Assembly (NCBI RefSeq): GCF_030867095.1
Contig: NC_081824.1
Coordinates: forward strand, 122,272,162-122,336,161
Direction: 5' to 3'
Origin: Alligator mississippiensis
Lineage: Eukaryota; Chordata; Crocodylia; Alligatoridae
Length of the DNA: 64,000 nt
The position numbers and the translations under genes are program-made. The stretch's first letter is position 1; each line of letters begins with the position of its first letter. This document shows, one piece after another, positions 1-9,335 of the stretch. The notes under the pieces are model-generated. The model did no database searches and was not told the DNA's origin. It saw only the letters and a list, made by a program, of their open reading frames with translations.

Positions 1-985
1 CACAAACTAACTGGTTCAGAGAGGCATACACATTTGTAGGTGACACTCAAATGCTATGTGATTGTATAAACAGGAGAAAAAGAGGTTTTAGGACTTGTTC
101 CATGCCTTGGTTTTGTGAATGCTTAAGCAGCTCAGAAGAGGATGTTTATCATGAAAAGTGTGTTGGAAGTGGGCATAAATTAGACCACTGTCTCATGCCA
201 GTTCTTCTATACATGTAGGAGGACAAAGATGAATTCAGGCAGGGAAAAGTGGTATAATGTTTTGAATCTTATATAGCAGAAAAGATACTTTGCTTCCATT
301 AAAATGTTTTCTCATCCAAAGTGCTGCTTTATTTAAATAGCAAAATAACCATTTAACTAAGTAGAAAGAGTTTCTCAAGCAGGAAGAAGTACGATAAAAC
401 ATGATGAGACGAGAGAGAATTGGCATATTTGATTTATGTACTATTAATATGCTATTGCAAACAATGATGAGTTAGAACTATACAGTGTTATCTAAAAAAG
501 GTGTTATCTAGAAAATGTATATACATAAATTCCATATTATATAGTCCATTTGATTGGTAAGTACACTTTCTCTTCACCTCCCATTTCTTTCTTTCTTTTT
601 TTAATTAAATATTTAATTGTACAGTGTTTGGCTGAAAAAAATATCACTGTGTGGCCCTTTCAAAGACAGTCATCATAGTGGAAAAAGTTCAGCCAGTACA
701 GAGTGATTTTTAGGAGAATCCCATTATGCATGCTTTTCTTTAGGAGCACTTCATAGAATGTTGGACCTGCATTATTTTCAGACAAGAGCTTAATTGTTTT
801 CAAAAGTGCTTTGTGGTACTTTTCAGAAACTAATTTATCCTTGATGTCTTGATATTAACAGTTACCCAAGAGAAATCATGTGATCTGTTCAGTTTTGTCT
901 GGGGAAAGTAGCCAATGTTTATTAATATTATTCTTCATATAATATAAAATGATATGAAACTTGTGGTATCAAGGTTTTGTGGATA
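1..985. other. AT-rich intergenic DNA, no gene seen
   Basis: No open frame here has coding character, and the only small minus-strand frame is short and featureless. There are no splice-like exon borders around an open frame, no tRNA-like folds and no transposon ends that I can recognise. Confidence 0.6.
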
Positions 986-987
986 AC

Positions 988-1440
988 ATGTGTGGCAGGC
1001 TGGCCAGTGGCAGCCCAGCTTGATGGCTTGAGCCAGATGGCTCAGGGTGATTGGTGGGGGCATTTGCCTTCCCCACCAGTTAGGAGAAGGCGGAAGGACC
1101 CAGACCTGACCTAGGGGTGAGGTGAAGAAGAGGACCTGAGGGGGAACTAACCCCTCAGGATTTCCCATTGGTCCATTTCCAATCTGGAGGTGGAATCTCC
1201 AGAAGGGATAAAAGCCCATGTGCCCAGCATACAAGTGGTTTTGACAAGGGAAAACAAAGACAGGGCTGCAGAAGAGCTGGTAGATGTGACGAGTGGGTAG
1301 GAGCAGAAGTGCCCTGAAGAAACCTTCACTGAGCAGTAAACAGCAAGTGGCTGTGTCCCAGCCCTGCCATGGAGGGAACTGCAGTGTCAGTGCATGGGTT
1401 GGTGAATGGAAGATCTGGAGAGCAAATGGGACCTCGGTGG
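988..1440 (+). repeat. Possible LTR-like block with TATA-type box
   Basis: The block opens with TGTGGCAGGCTGG, is more GC-rich than its left flank and carries a TATA-like GGGATAAAAGCCC near 1205. That is the layout of an LTR or another retroelement promoter region. It runs straight into the minisatellite at 1440. I found no matching right end, polyA signal or target duplication, so the assignment is weak. A unique GC-rich island is the alternative. Confidence 0.25.
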
Positions 1441-1990
1441 CTGCACTAGGCAACACAGGTCCCCAACCCTGCATGAGGCATTTGACCCCTTCAGTGCAAA
1501 GGGTGGTGCATGAGGTGCTGAGAGAGTTGAGTAGAGCTGCCAGGACATCATGGCTGCATGAGGAAGCATGGGTTCCCAACCCTGCATGAGGCAGGCTCCC
1601 TCTTTGGTGCATAGGGTGATGCATGGTGCTGAGAGAGCTGAATATTGCTGACAGAACACCGTGGCTGCATGAGACAGCATGGGTCCCCATCCCTGCACAA
1701 GGCAGGCACCCCCTCAGTGCACAGGGTGGTGCACAGGGCTGAGAGGGCCCAGCGCAGATGACGGGATGCTATGGCAGCACAAGACAGTGCATGTTCCTAT
1801 TGCTGCACAAGGCAGGTGCCCCTTTGGTGCACAGGGTGGTGCATGGGGGGTTGAGAGAACTGAGTAGAGCTGAAGGGATGCTGTGGCTGTATGAGGCAGT
1901 GTGGGTCCTCAACCCTGCACAAGACAGGTGCCCCTTCAGTACACAAGGCAGTGCATGGGGCTGAGGGAGGGCAGACAGGCCCACTGGCTG
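1440..1990. repeat. Minisatellite, about 111 bp x 5
   Basis: A block marked by a ccctgca-c/t-a/g-aggca core recurs near 1461, 1571, 1683, 1793 and 1906, spacing 110 to 113 bp. Each unit also contains ggtgcacagggtggtgcat and ctgagagagctgagta. The copies differ from one another by point changes, so the array is not freshly amplified. Because 111 is a multiple of three, the array keeps long frames open on both strands, and the resulting frames are not genes. Confidence 0.8.
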
Positions 1991-2145
1991 CACGAGGCAC
2001 CTCGGACCTTCCTGCAGCAAGCAGCTACTGGACGGGTCGACCATCCTAGCAAGGAAGGAAGCCCTTGCAGCCACACCACAGAAAGAGATGAGCCTAGACC
2101 ACCAAAACTGCTGGGAGTCATGAGCAGGGATCCTAGTTTTCTCTG

Positions 2146-3262
2146 ATTCATAGATTCATAGATGTTAGGGCCGGAACGGACCTCAATAGATCATCGAGTC
2201 CGACCCCCTGCATAGGCAGGAAAGAGTGCTGGGTCTAGATGACCCCAGCTAGATGGTTATCTAACCTCCTCTTGAAGACCCCCAGGGTAGGGGAGAGCAC
2301 CACCTCCCTTGGGAGCCCATTCCAGACCTTGGCCACTCGAACTGTGAAGAAGTTCTTCCTAATGTCCAATCTAAATCTGCTCTCTGCTAGCTTGTGGCCA
2401 TTATTTCTTGTAACCCCAGGGGGCGCCTTGGTGAATAAATACTCACCAATTCCCTTCTGTGCCCCTGTGATGAACTTATAGGCAGCCACAAGGTCACCTC
2501 TCAACTTTCTCTTGCGGAGGCTGAAAAGGTCCAGTTTCTCTAGCCTCTCCTCGTAGGGCTTGGTCTGCAGGCCCTTAACCATACGCGTGGCCCTTCTCTG
2601 GACCCTCTCCAGGTTATCCGCATCCCTCTTGAATTGCGGCGCCCAGAATTGCATGCAGTACTCCAACTGCGGTCTGACCAGCGCCCGATAGAGGGGAAGT
2701 ATCACCTCCTTGGACCTATTCGTCATGCATCTGCTGATGCATGATAAAGTGCCATAGGCTTTTCTGATGGCTTTGTCACACTGCCAACTCATGTTCATCT
2801 TGGAGTCCACTAGGACTCCAAGGTCCCTTTCCACTTCCGTGCCACCCAGCAGGTCATTCCCTAGGCTGTAGGTGTGCTGGACATTTTTCCTCCCTAGGTG
2901 CAGCACTTTGCATTTCTCCTTGTTGAACTGCATTCTGTTGTTTTCTGCCCACTTGTCTAACCTGTCCAGGTCTGCCTGCAGCTGTTCCCTGCCCTCCGGC
3001 ATGTCCACTTCTCCCCATAGCTTTGTGTCATCTGCAAACTTGGACAGAGTACATTTCACTCCCTCGTCCAAGTTGCTGATGAAGACGTTAAAGAGTATCG
3101 GTCCAAGGACCAAGCCCTGCGGGACCCCACTGCCCACACACCCTTCCAGGTCGAAGCCGACCCATCCACCACGACTCTCTGGGTGCGACCCTCCAGCCAA
3201 TTCGCCACCCACTGGACTGTGTAGTCATCCAAGTCACAGCCTCTTAACTTGTTCACCAGTAT
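2146..3262 (-). mobile_element. CR1 LINE, 3' part of ORF2 and tail (copy A, segment 1)
   Basis: This is the 3' half of a CR1 reverse-transcriptase gene on the minus strand. An open frame at 2235-3212 encodes the SGVPQG region, the FADDTKLWGEV catalytic motif and the C-terminal region ending at the conserved last block of CR1 ORF2. The tail lies at 2146-2170 and reads, on the minus strand, as ATCTATGAATCTATGAATC, the short 3' repeat used by CR1 for priming. The upstream codons (ANWLEGRTQRVVVDG) are in another frame, so there is a frameshift near 3130-3170. The element is broken at 3262 by the provirus and resumes at 11043. The segment is close in sequence to copy B at 29430, so both belong to a young subfamily. 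Confidence 0.92.
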
Positions 3263-3706
3263 TGATGGGTACCCCTGAACTTTCACTATGCATTTTCTAC
3301 TTCGGGAACAGCTTTGTATGTTTTGAAAAAGTATTTTATCTAACCAAGGGCATAGAGTAGGTTGTTTAGGCTGGGGGAGATCGCTTGTTGCTTAGTTGCT
3401 TAATTGCTGGCCTTGCTAGAAGGAAAGCTGTATCAACAGAGTCCGGAGCTGGAAGGGGGGTTACTTGGGGGGGAGCTGGAAGGGGGGTTACTTGCTGGGC
3501 TTGCTATACATTTCATCACATCAGCAAGTTTAACCTGTTACGTAGCTATATAAGGCAGACGCCCACTGAGGTGGGTGTGCTTGCTTTGCGAACGATTGCC
3601 AAGCACCACTTTCTGCGCAGAAATAAAGATTAAGTTGGATCCTTCAACCCTGTGTGTTTATTGGCACAAGCGCACCGGGCACGAACTCACTGTTGTTTGG
3701 GGACAA
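3263..3706 (+). repeat. 5' LTR of endogenous retrovirus
   Basis: It starts TGATGGGTACCCC and repeats almost exactly at 10626-11042. U3 holds the promoter (TATATAA at 3547-3553) and R holds the polyadenylation signal AATAAA (3622-3627). Against the 3' LTR I count five single-base differences and one 27-bp tandem duplication near 3440-3495 that only this LTR has. The exact right border is uncertain by a few bases: the two LTRs agree up to GGRACAA, then diverge into the primer-site leader here and host DNA there. The left flank is CAGTAT (3257-3262). Confidence 0.95.
3547..3553 (+). promoter_or_regulatory. TATA box of the 5' LTR
   Basis: TATATAA lies about 70 bases before the AATAAA of the same LTR, the normal U3/R spacing for compact retroviral LTRs. 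The same box is at 10883-10889 in the 3' LTR. The 27-bp duplication lies upstream, in the part of U3 where enhancers sit. Confidence 0.75.
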
Positions 3707-3713
3707 AAATTTC

Positions 3714-3731
3714 TGGCGACCCAGATGAGAC
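3714..3731 (+). promoter_or_regulatory. Primer binding site, tRNA-Arg type
   Basis: TGGCGACCCAGATGAGAC follows the 5' LTR. Its complement ends in GTCGCCA, like the 3' end of a vertebrate tRNA-Arg. From memory of the tRNA-Arg(CCG) acceptor and T-arm sequence, 17 of 18 bases match. The spacing to the LTR end is slightly longer than the usual two or three bases, which reflects the uncertain LTR border. Confidence 0.65.
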
Positions 3732-3930
3732 TCTAGCTGACTGCCTTGCCCGGTCCACCTTTTCGGCTCCGGCAACAACTGTGGACGGCGCAAGGGCCAG
3801 GCGCCACCGACCTTATTCGTCGGAGGTCTGACCGTCTCCTGGTTGCCTGACGGAGTCAGGGAGGGGCACAACGGCGCAACGCTCAAAGGACCAACTTAAT
3901 CAGGTGGGGCGAGGGAGGTTTCAACAGACT

Positions 3931-3939
3931 GGTGAGTAC
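3931..3939 (+). promoter_or_regulatory. Retroviral major splice donor candidate
   Basis: G|GTGAGTAC matches the vertebrate 5' splice consensus and lies in the leader between the primer site and gag, where retroviruses place the donor for the spliced env message. The partner acceptor would be at 8998. Confidence 0.6.
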
Positions 3940-4097
3940 TTCTTTCCATATTTTGGGCAGGTTGGGGAAGAGACGGCTTTGAAAGTTCCGACCGTGTAGA
4001 TACCCTAGGCGAGTGAGATCGGGTGGCAGTCCCATGAACTCCCTTTAATCAGTTTGGTTCTGAGGTTGAGCGGCGGTCGCCGTCCGGTAGTTGGATA

Positions 4098-4724
4098 ATG
4101 GGAAGTAACCAGTCTAAGATTCCACCCTGCAGTCCCTTAGGATGCATTTTGAAAAATTGGCCAAAGTTTGGAAGTGACCCTATGACAAAACAACAGATGA
4201 TTCAGTATTGCAATACACGTTGGCCACAGTACCAACTTGCGGATGGTGCAGCCTGGCCGGAGAATGGGTCTTTGGATTATAACACAATCTTGCAGTTACA
4301 GTTGTTTTGTAGGTGCCAAGGGAAGTGGGATGAGATGCTTTATGTAGAGGCATATATGACTTTATATAGGGATGAGGTTACACAGAAGTCGTGTGGGATA
4401 TTTAGGGGAAGTGGGGTAATGGCTTTACGGGGGGTCATCACAGTATGTCCAAAGGAGCCAGAGGAGGAAGATGTGCAGTTGCTAATTGCTCCCACGGCTC
4501 CCCCGTCTCATCCTGTGAGCCATGCGTCACCACAGGGGACTTCCACTGCACCTGTAATGGCTTGTCAGGGATTCCCGGCTGGTTTGTCCAGTCCGTCGTC
4601 CCTCACCTCCCCTGACAGCCTTGGGTTGCCGTCCCCGAGTCCGGCGGATGCGGATGGTAGCAATCTGGTGGTAGAGGGGACTGTAGGAGATGGGGCGTTT
4701 AGCCCTGTGGTGAGTCGCTTATGA
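4098..4724 (+). pseudogene. gag: ERV gag, matrix and proline-rich part
   Basis: First part of gag, 208 codons, ending at a TGA. The protein starts MGSNQS, a typical N-myristoylation signal, and the first ~100 residues look like a gammaretroviral matrix domain that brings Gag to the plasma membrane. A proline- and serine-rich stretch follows with a PTAP late-domain motif at residues 132-135 (bases 4491-4502), the type that recruits TSG101 for budding. The start has the right context: first ATG after the leader with myristoylation residues directly behind it. The frame is the same as that of the capsid part starting downstream, with TGA codons at 4722 and 4758 and nothing else between. I therefore read the break as nonsense decay of one gag gene. 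Confidence 0.88.
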
Positions 4725-4766
4725 TCAGGGGCCCAACCAGTAGTTCAGGCCCCTTTATGACAAGCG

Positions 4767-5708
4767 GTGGGTCCTGAGGGTGAACCAGTTTTTGTCCATG
4801 TGCCATTCAGCATGGCAGATTTGATAAATTGGAAACAGTCTGTGGGCCAATATCGCCAGAATCCGGAGGCAATGGCCCAGTTGTTCTCTACTATTTTCCT
4901 TACCCACCAACCAAACTGGATAGATATTCAGGCCTTACTGGCCGCTCTTCTGACTCCAGAAGAAAAGAGGTTGGTCATAGAGAAAGCACGCACGATAGCA
5001 CAGCAGCGTCACCCAGCCGGTGATGTAGATGAACTTTGCCCTAAGAAAAATCAAGACTGGGATCCCAACACCCGAGGGGGCCGGAAGGAGTTAGAACTGT
5101 ATCAGGAGTTTGTGCTGGCTGCTCTCCGGGAGGCTATCCCCAAGCAGAAAAATTTGTCTAAATTGTATGAAGTGCGGCAGGGTCCGAAGGAGGATCCATC
5201 CAGTTTTTATGGGAGGTTATGTGAGGCAGCCAGACAGTGGACGGATTTAGATCCGGAGCTGCCAGAAAATGCCAAGATGTTTAACACACAGTTTATAGGA
5301 CAGTCAGCCCCAGATATTAGAAGAAAACTACAGAAGACTGAAGGAGCAGCTGGAATGAGCTTCAGCCAAATGATTGAGATTGCTTATAAAGTATACTCCA
5401 ACAGAGATCAGGTTAAGGAGAAAAGGGAAGATAAGAGAATAAAGGCACAGGCATCATTACAAGCATTGTTGTTGGCAGTGGCAATGGTAGATCAGAGGAG
5501 TTGGGGACGAGGCAGGGGAAGTAGAGGGCATAGAGGAGGTGTGGGCTATGCTCCGGGAGGCTATGGCCAGGGTCCCAGGTTGGGACCTAATCAGTGTGCT
5601 ATTTGCAAGCAGGAAGGGCATTGGAAAAATGAGTGCCCCAAGAGGGAGAAGAAGAGACGAGAGGAGGAAGAAAGATTGTTGATGTTGGATGGTTCTGACC
5701 AGGAGTGA
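4767..5708 (+). CDS. gag: ERV gag, capsid and nucleocapsid part
   Basis: Continuation of gag in the same frame; the first listed codon is GTG, so this is not an independent start. The capsid part contains a major-homology-like segment (QGPKEDPSSFYGRLCEAAR) used in capsid lattice assembly. The nucleocapsid has one CCHC zinc knuckle at C277, C280, H285 and C290 of this piece, preceded by an RG-rich linker and followed by a basic run. A single knuckle is the gammaretroviral pattern. Gag ends with TGA at 5706-5708, and pol carries on in the same frame after it. Without the upstream TGA pair, gag would be about 536 codons, a usual size. Confidence 0.9.
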   Translation: MGPEGEPVFVHVPFSMADLINWKQSVGQYRQNPEAMAQLFSTIFLTHQPNWIDIQALLAALLTPEEKRLVIEKARTIAQQRHPAGDVDELCPKKNQDWDPNTRGGRKELELYQEFVLAALREAIPKQKNLSKLYEVRQGPKEDPSSFYGRLCEAARQWTDLDPELPENAKMFNTQFIGQSAPDIRRKLQKTEGAAGMSFSQMIEIAYKVYSNRDQVKEKREDKRIKAQASLQALLLAVAMVDQRSWGRGRGSRGHRGGVGYAPGGYGQGPRLGPNQCAICKQEGHWKNECPKREKKRREEEERLLMLDGSDQE

Positions 5709-5763
5709 CGGGGACCGGGGGCTAACACTGAAGTAATCTCTGTCTCCCCCGACGAGCCCCTGG
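5706..5763 (+). promoter_or_regulatory. gag-pol junction: TGA readthrough signal candidate
   Basis: The gag stop TGA (5706-5708) is followed directly by CGG, and the pol frame is open in the same phase. Gammaretroviruses make Gag-Pol by reading through a stop codon in front of an RNA pseudoknot. Here CCGGGGGCT (5715-5723) can pair with AGCCCCTGG (5755-5763) with one mismatch, six bases after the stop. A second G-run/C-run pairing (near 5710 and 5745) could form the other arm. Seen: frame and pairing. Inferred: function. Confidence 0.5.
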
Positions 5764-5768
5764 TTAAA

Positions 5769-7229
5769 ATGCAAGTAGGGGGAGAACTTATTGACTTTCT
5801 AGTAGATAGTGGAGCCACGCATTCAGTTGTAACCAATTTTAAAGGATCCTTATCAAAAACCAAGATCCCCATAATCGGAGCCACAGGCCAGTGGACGTAT
5901 CGTCCTTTTGTGCCACCCATGGAATGCAAATTGGGAGGAAAGAAAGTGTCTCATCAGTTCCTGTATATGCCTGAGTGCCCCATACCTTTGTTAGGGAGGG
6001 ATCTGCTGTGCAAATTGCAGGCCCAATTGACCTTTTCAGAGGGGAAAATTACCATGAAAATACCAACTGAGGAAGCCTGGAAAGCTCAGGTGTGTCTCCT
6101 ATTGCAGGAGGAGGAGGAAGGGAGAATTCCCCCAGAAGTAGAAGACGCAGTAGTACCATGGGTATGGGCAGGAGAGAAGCCAGGAAGAGCCAAACTGGCC
6201 ACCCCTGTAAGCATTGATTTAAAGCCGGGAATTACCCCGCCCAGGGTGCCACAGTATCGATTGAAAATAGAAGCCTGGAAAGGCCTGGAACCATTGATAA
6301 AGAGATTCCTTAAATATGGTTTACTTCGGGAGTGTCAATCATCTTTCAATTCCCCCATTTTGCCTGTAAAGAAACCCCACAGTAATGAGTATCGTTTCGT
6401 GCAGGACCTCAGAGCCGTGAACAAGGTCACGATGACCCTTCATCCGGTGGTGAAGGACCCTTATACTTTGCTGACTACTTTGTCTGCAGAGGAACAGTGG
6501 TTTACAGTCCTGGACCTGAAAGATGCTTTCTTTTGCATCCCACTTGAAAGAGACAGCCAAGAGATTTTTGCATTCGAGTGGGAAGACCCGAATACTAGGA
6601 GAAAAACCCAATTGTGCTGGACAGTTTTGCCTCAGGGTTTTAAGAACAGTCCCACTATTTTCAGCACTGCCTTAAGTACCGACCTTCAGAAGTGGGACAA
6701 AGGTACATCAGGAACTCTGTTACAGTATGTGGATGATCTGTTAATTGCAGCAAAAACGAGGGAAGAATGCCACCTGCTGACCGTAAGTTTACTAAACTTC
6801 CTAGGACAGGGGGGTTACAGAGTATCTCGAAGGAAAGCCCAAATTACAGAAAAAAAAGTAAGGTATTTGGGATTTGACATCTCACAAGGCCAGAGGATGT
6901 TGGGCCCTGAAAGAAAAGAGGCCATCTGTCGGATGGCAGTCCCAAAGACCAAGAGACAGTTGCGAGGCTTTTTAGGTATGGCAGGATTCTGCCGGATCTG
7001 GATCCCCAATTTTGGACTAATAGCCAAGGCTCTTTATAAGGCCACTACTGGTAGTGAGGGAGATTTGCAATGGACGGCAGAATGCCGAAAGAGCTTTGAC
7101 ACTATCAAACAGGCCCTTATGACAGCACCGGCCCTGGGCCTACCCAATCTGAGTAAACCATTTCAACTTTATGTACATGAACGCCAAGGAGTAGCATCAG
7201 GAGTACTGACCCAGTACTTAGGTAGCTGA
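5769..7229 (+). pseudogene. pol: ERV pro-pol, protease and reverse transcriptase
   Basis: First part of pol, 486 codons from the first ATG; the true frame enters from gag through the TGA at 5706. An aspartic protease comes first with the active site LVDSGAT (D13). The reverse transcriptase follows with LDLKDAFF (D249), LPQGFKNSP and YVDD at residues 320-323 (bases 6726-6737), giving a complete metal-binding triad D249, D322, D323. The thumb and connection regions reach the start of RNase H. The frame ends at TGA 7227-7229 but continues in phase beyond it, so this is one nonsense change inside pol. The order and motifs are gamma-type. The enzyme would copy the viral RNA into DNA if the gene were whole. 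Confidence 0.92.
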
Positions 7230-7238
7230 AGAAGAGCA

Positions 7239-9335
7239 GTGGCCTACTTCTCCAAACAATTGGATCCCACTAGTTTGGGATGGCCGGCCTGCCTGCGAGC
7301 AGTGGCAGCTACCGCTATGCTTGTAAAGGAATCTAAGAAACTTACTTTAGGACAACCAATGACTGTGTATACCCCACATTCAGTGCTGGCGGTGATGAAT
7401 GCAAAGGGGGGAACCTGGCTTTCCCCTGGACGAATGGCTAAGTACCAGGCGACTCTCCTGTATCAAGGAGATATCCAGTTGCAAACCTCTAGAACCCTGA
7501 ACCCAACTACGTTGATGCCATTGGAACAGGACGAAGGATTGCACCATGATTGCATTGAAACTATTGAGAGTGTCTATGCTAGTCGGCCGGACCTTAAAGA
7601 TGCCCCACTACCTAATGCAGACCTTGAATTTTACACAGATGGAAGCAGCTTCATGGACAATGGAACCGGAAAGGCGGGATACGCCGTGGTTACATCATGG
7701 GATACCGTGGAGGCAAACGCCTTGCCTCCAAATACCTCTGCACAGAAAGCTGAGCTTATTGCGCTGACCCGAGCTCTCCATTTGGCAAAAGGAAAGATAG
7801 CCACTATATACATGGATTCGAAGTACGCCTTTGGAGTCTTACACGCCCACGGAGCTATATGGAAAGAGAGAGGACTCTTAACGGCAAGTAAAAGCCCAGT
7901 ACAGCATGGAACAGAAATCCTGAAATTACTTGAAGCGGTGATGGAACCACTAGAGGTAGCTGTGGTGCACTGTAAGGCCCACCAAAAGGGAGATGCTGAC
8001 GTTATTAAAGGGAATCGACGAGCAGATGCTGCGGAGAAAAAGGCAGCTAGAGGACAAGTTCAAGAGACTCAAATGTTGGCATTGATGCCTCAGGTAGTGT
8101 TACCTGAGGAACCTCCCAAATATACTGAAAAAGAGAACCAACTCGCAGAGAAACTGGGAAGCAAAGAACAACAAGATGGATGGTGGGTTTTGCCTGAGGG
8201 ACAAGTCCTGATGCCAAAACTGATTCTTAGTAAAGTGCTCCAAGAGTACCACCAGAGCACCCATATGGGAGCTGACGCCATGACCCAAGGTCTCCAAAGA
8301 ATTGTAGTGGGACCTAAGATGAGAAAAACAGCAGAACAGATAGTGCGTAGATGCCCTGTCTGTTGTGCCAACAATCCTAAGATTTCCCCCAAACCTCCGC
8401 CAGGAGCAGGAAGGCAAGGACTATTAGCAGGAGAAAGTTGGCAGATAGATTTCTCTGAAGTTCCCAGAAAGGGACACTACAAATACCTGTTAGTGCTCGT
8501 GGACACTCTGACTGGATGGACTGAGGCCTTCCCGTGCCGAACCAACCAAGCAAAAGAAGTGGTCCGGGTGATGCTAAAAGAAATGATTCCACGATTTGGA
8601 ATCCCAGAGGGATTGGCCTCGGATCGAGGGCCACACTTTGTGTCGGAGGTGACCCAGGCAGTTTCCCGGGCTCTGGGGATACAATGGGACCTTCACACAG
8701 CATGGAGACCGCAGTCAAGTGGACAGGTGGAACGAATGAATCAGACTCTAAAAAGACAGCTGGCTAAACTTTGCCAGGAAACTCAGTTGAAATGGCCTGA
8801 AGCTCTGCCTCTTGCCTTGCTTAGAGTGCGCATAGCCCCTAGAGCTAAATTGGGAGTTAGTCCATTTGAATTAATGTATGGCAAGCCATATCCTAAGAAT
8901 CCAGTGGTGACGCATGGGAGTCAAATGCATGTAAAAGGGGAAGGTTGGGTAAAAGATTATTTGTATTCTTTTTCTGCTGTATTGTCTTCTCTCCACAGGT
9001 ATGTCCAGGAACGACTTCCACTCCCTCTAGATACACCAGTCCACAAGTTCCAGATCGGAGACAAGGTACTGGTCCGAACGTGGAAAGACAAGCCTCTTCA
9101 GCCCAAGTGGAAGGGACCGTATCCTGTGATTCTTACTACTCACGCTGCAGCGAAGGTTCAGGGGGTAAAACCGTGGATACACTACACTCGGGTGAAGGCC
9201 ACACCAGAAGTACCACCTGCAGGAGAAATTGCTGAGAGTGTCGCACAGGAAGCCGACACAAACGGACACCGTTGGACAGCAGAACCAGTAGAAGGACTCA
9301 AATTTCTGTTTAAACGTCAACCATGTGGAAAGTAG
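7239..9335 (+). pseudogene. pol: ERV pol, RNase H and integrase
   Basis: Second part of pol, 698 codons, in phase with the RT part and separated by one TGA. RNase H carries D134 (FYTDGS), E172 and D193. Integrase follows with an N-terminal HHCC zinc domain (H..H then CPVC), and a DDE core at D404 (WQIDF), D462 (ASDRG) and E498 (GQVERMN). The last two are 35 residues apart, the retroviral DD35E spacing. A C-terminal DNA-binding region with KWKGPYPV follows. The stop TAG overlaps the env start by 13 bases, a compact arrangement normal for simple retroviruses. No further break is visible. It is inactive as a genomic gene only because of the upstream stop. Confidence 0.92.
8961..8999 (+). promoter_or_regulatory. 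env splice acceptor candidate
   Basis: A strong pyrimidine tract from about 8965 ends in CTCCACAG at 8991-8998, followed by GT. It lies inside the integrase C-terminal coding sequence, about 325 bases before the env ATG, which is where simple retroviruses place the acceptor for env mRNA. The likely partner donor is at 3931. Confidence 0.6.

Noticed and set aside
935..1690. 251-codon minus-strand open frame
   Set aside because: It lies on the 111-bp minisatellite and its peptide repeats with the DNA unit; the frame is open because the unit is close to a multiple of three bases.
1440..1990. CRISPR-like array
   Set aside because: Tandem units without unique spacers in a vertebrate genome; a minisatellite explains it.
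3644..3886. Minus-strand frame across the primer site and leader
   Set aside because: Shadow of the provirus leader, no start context or domain.
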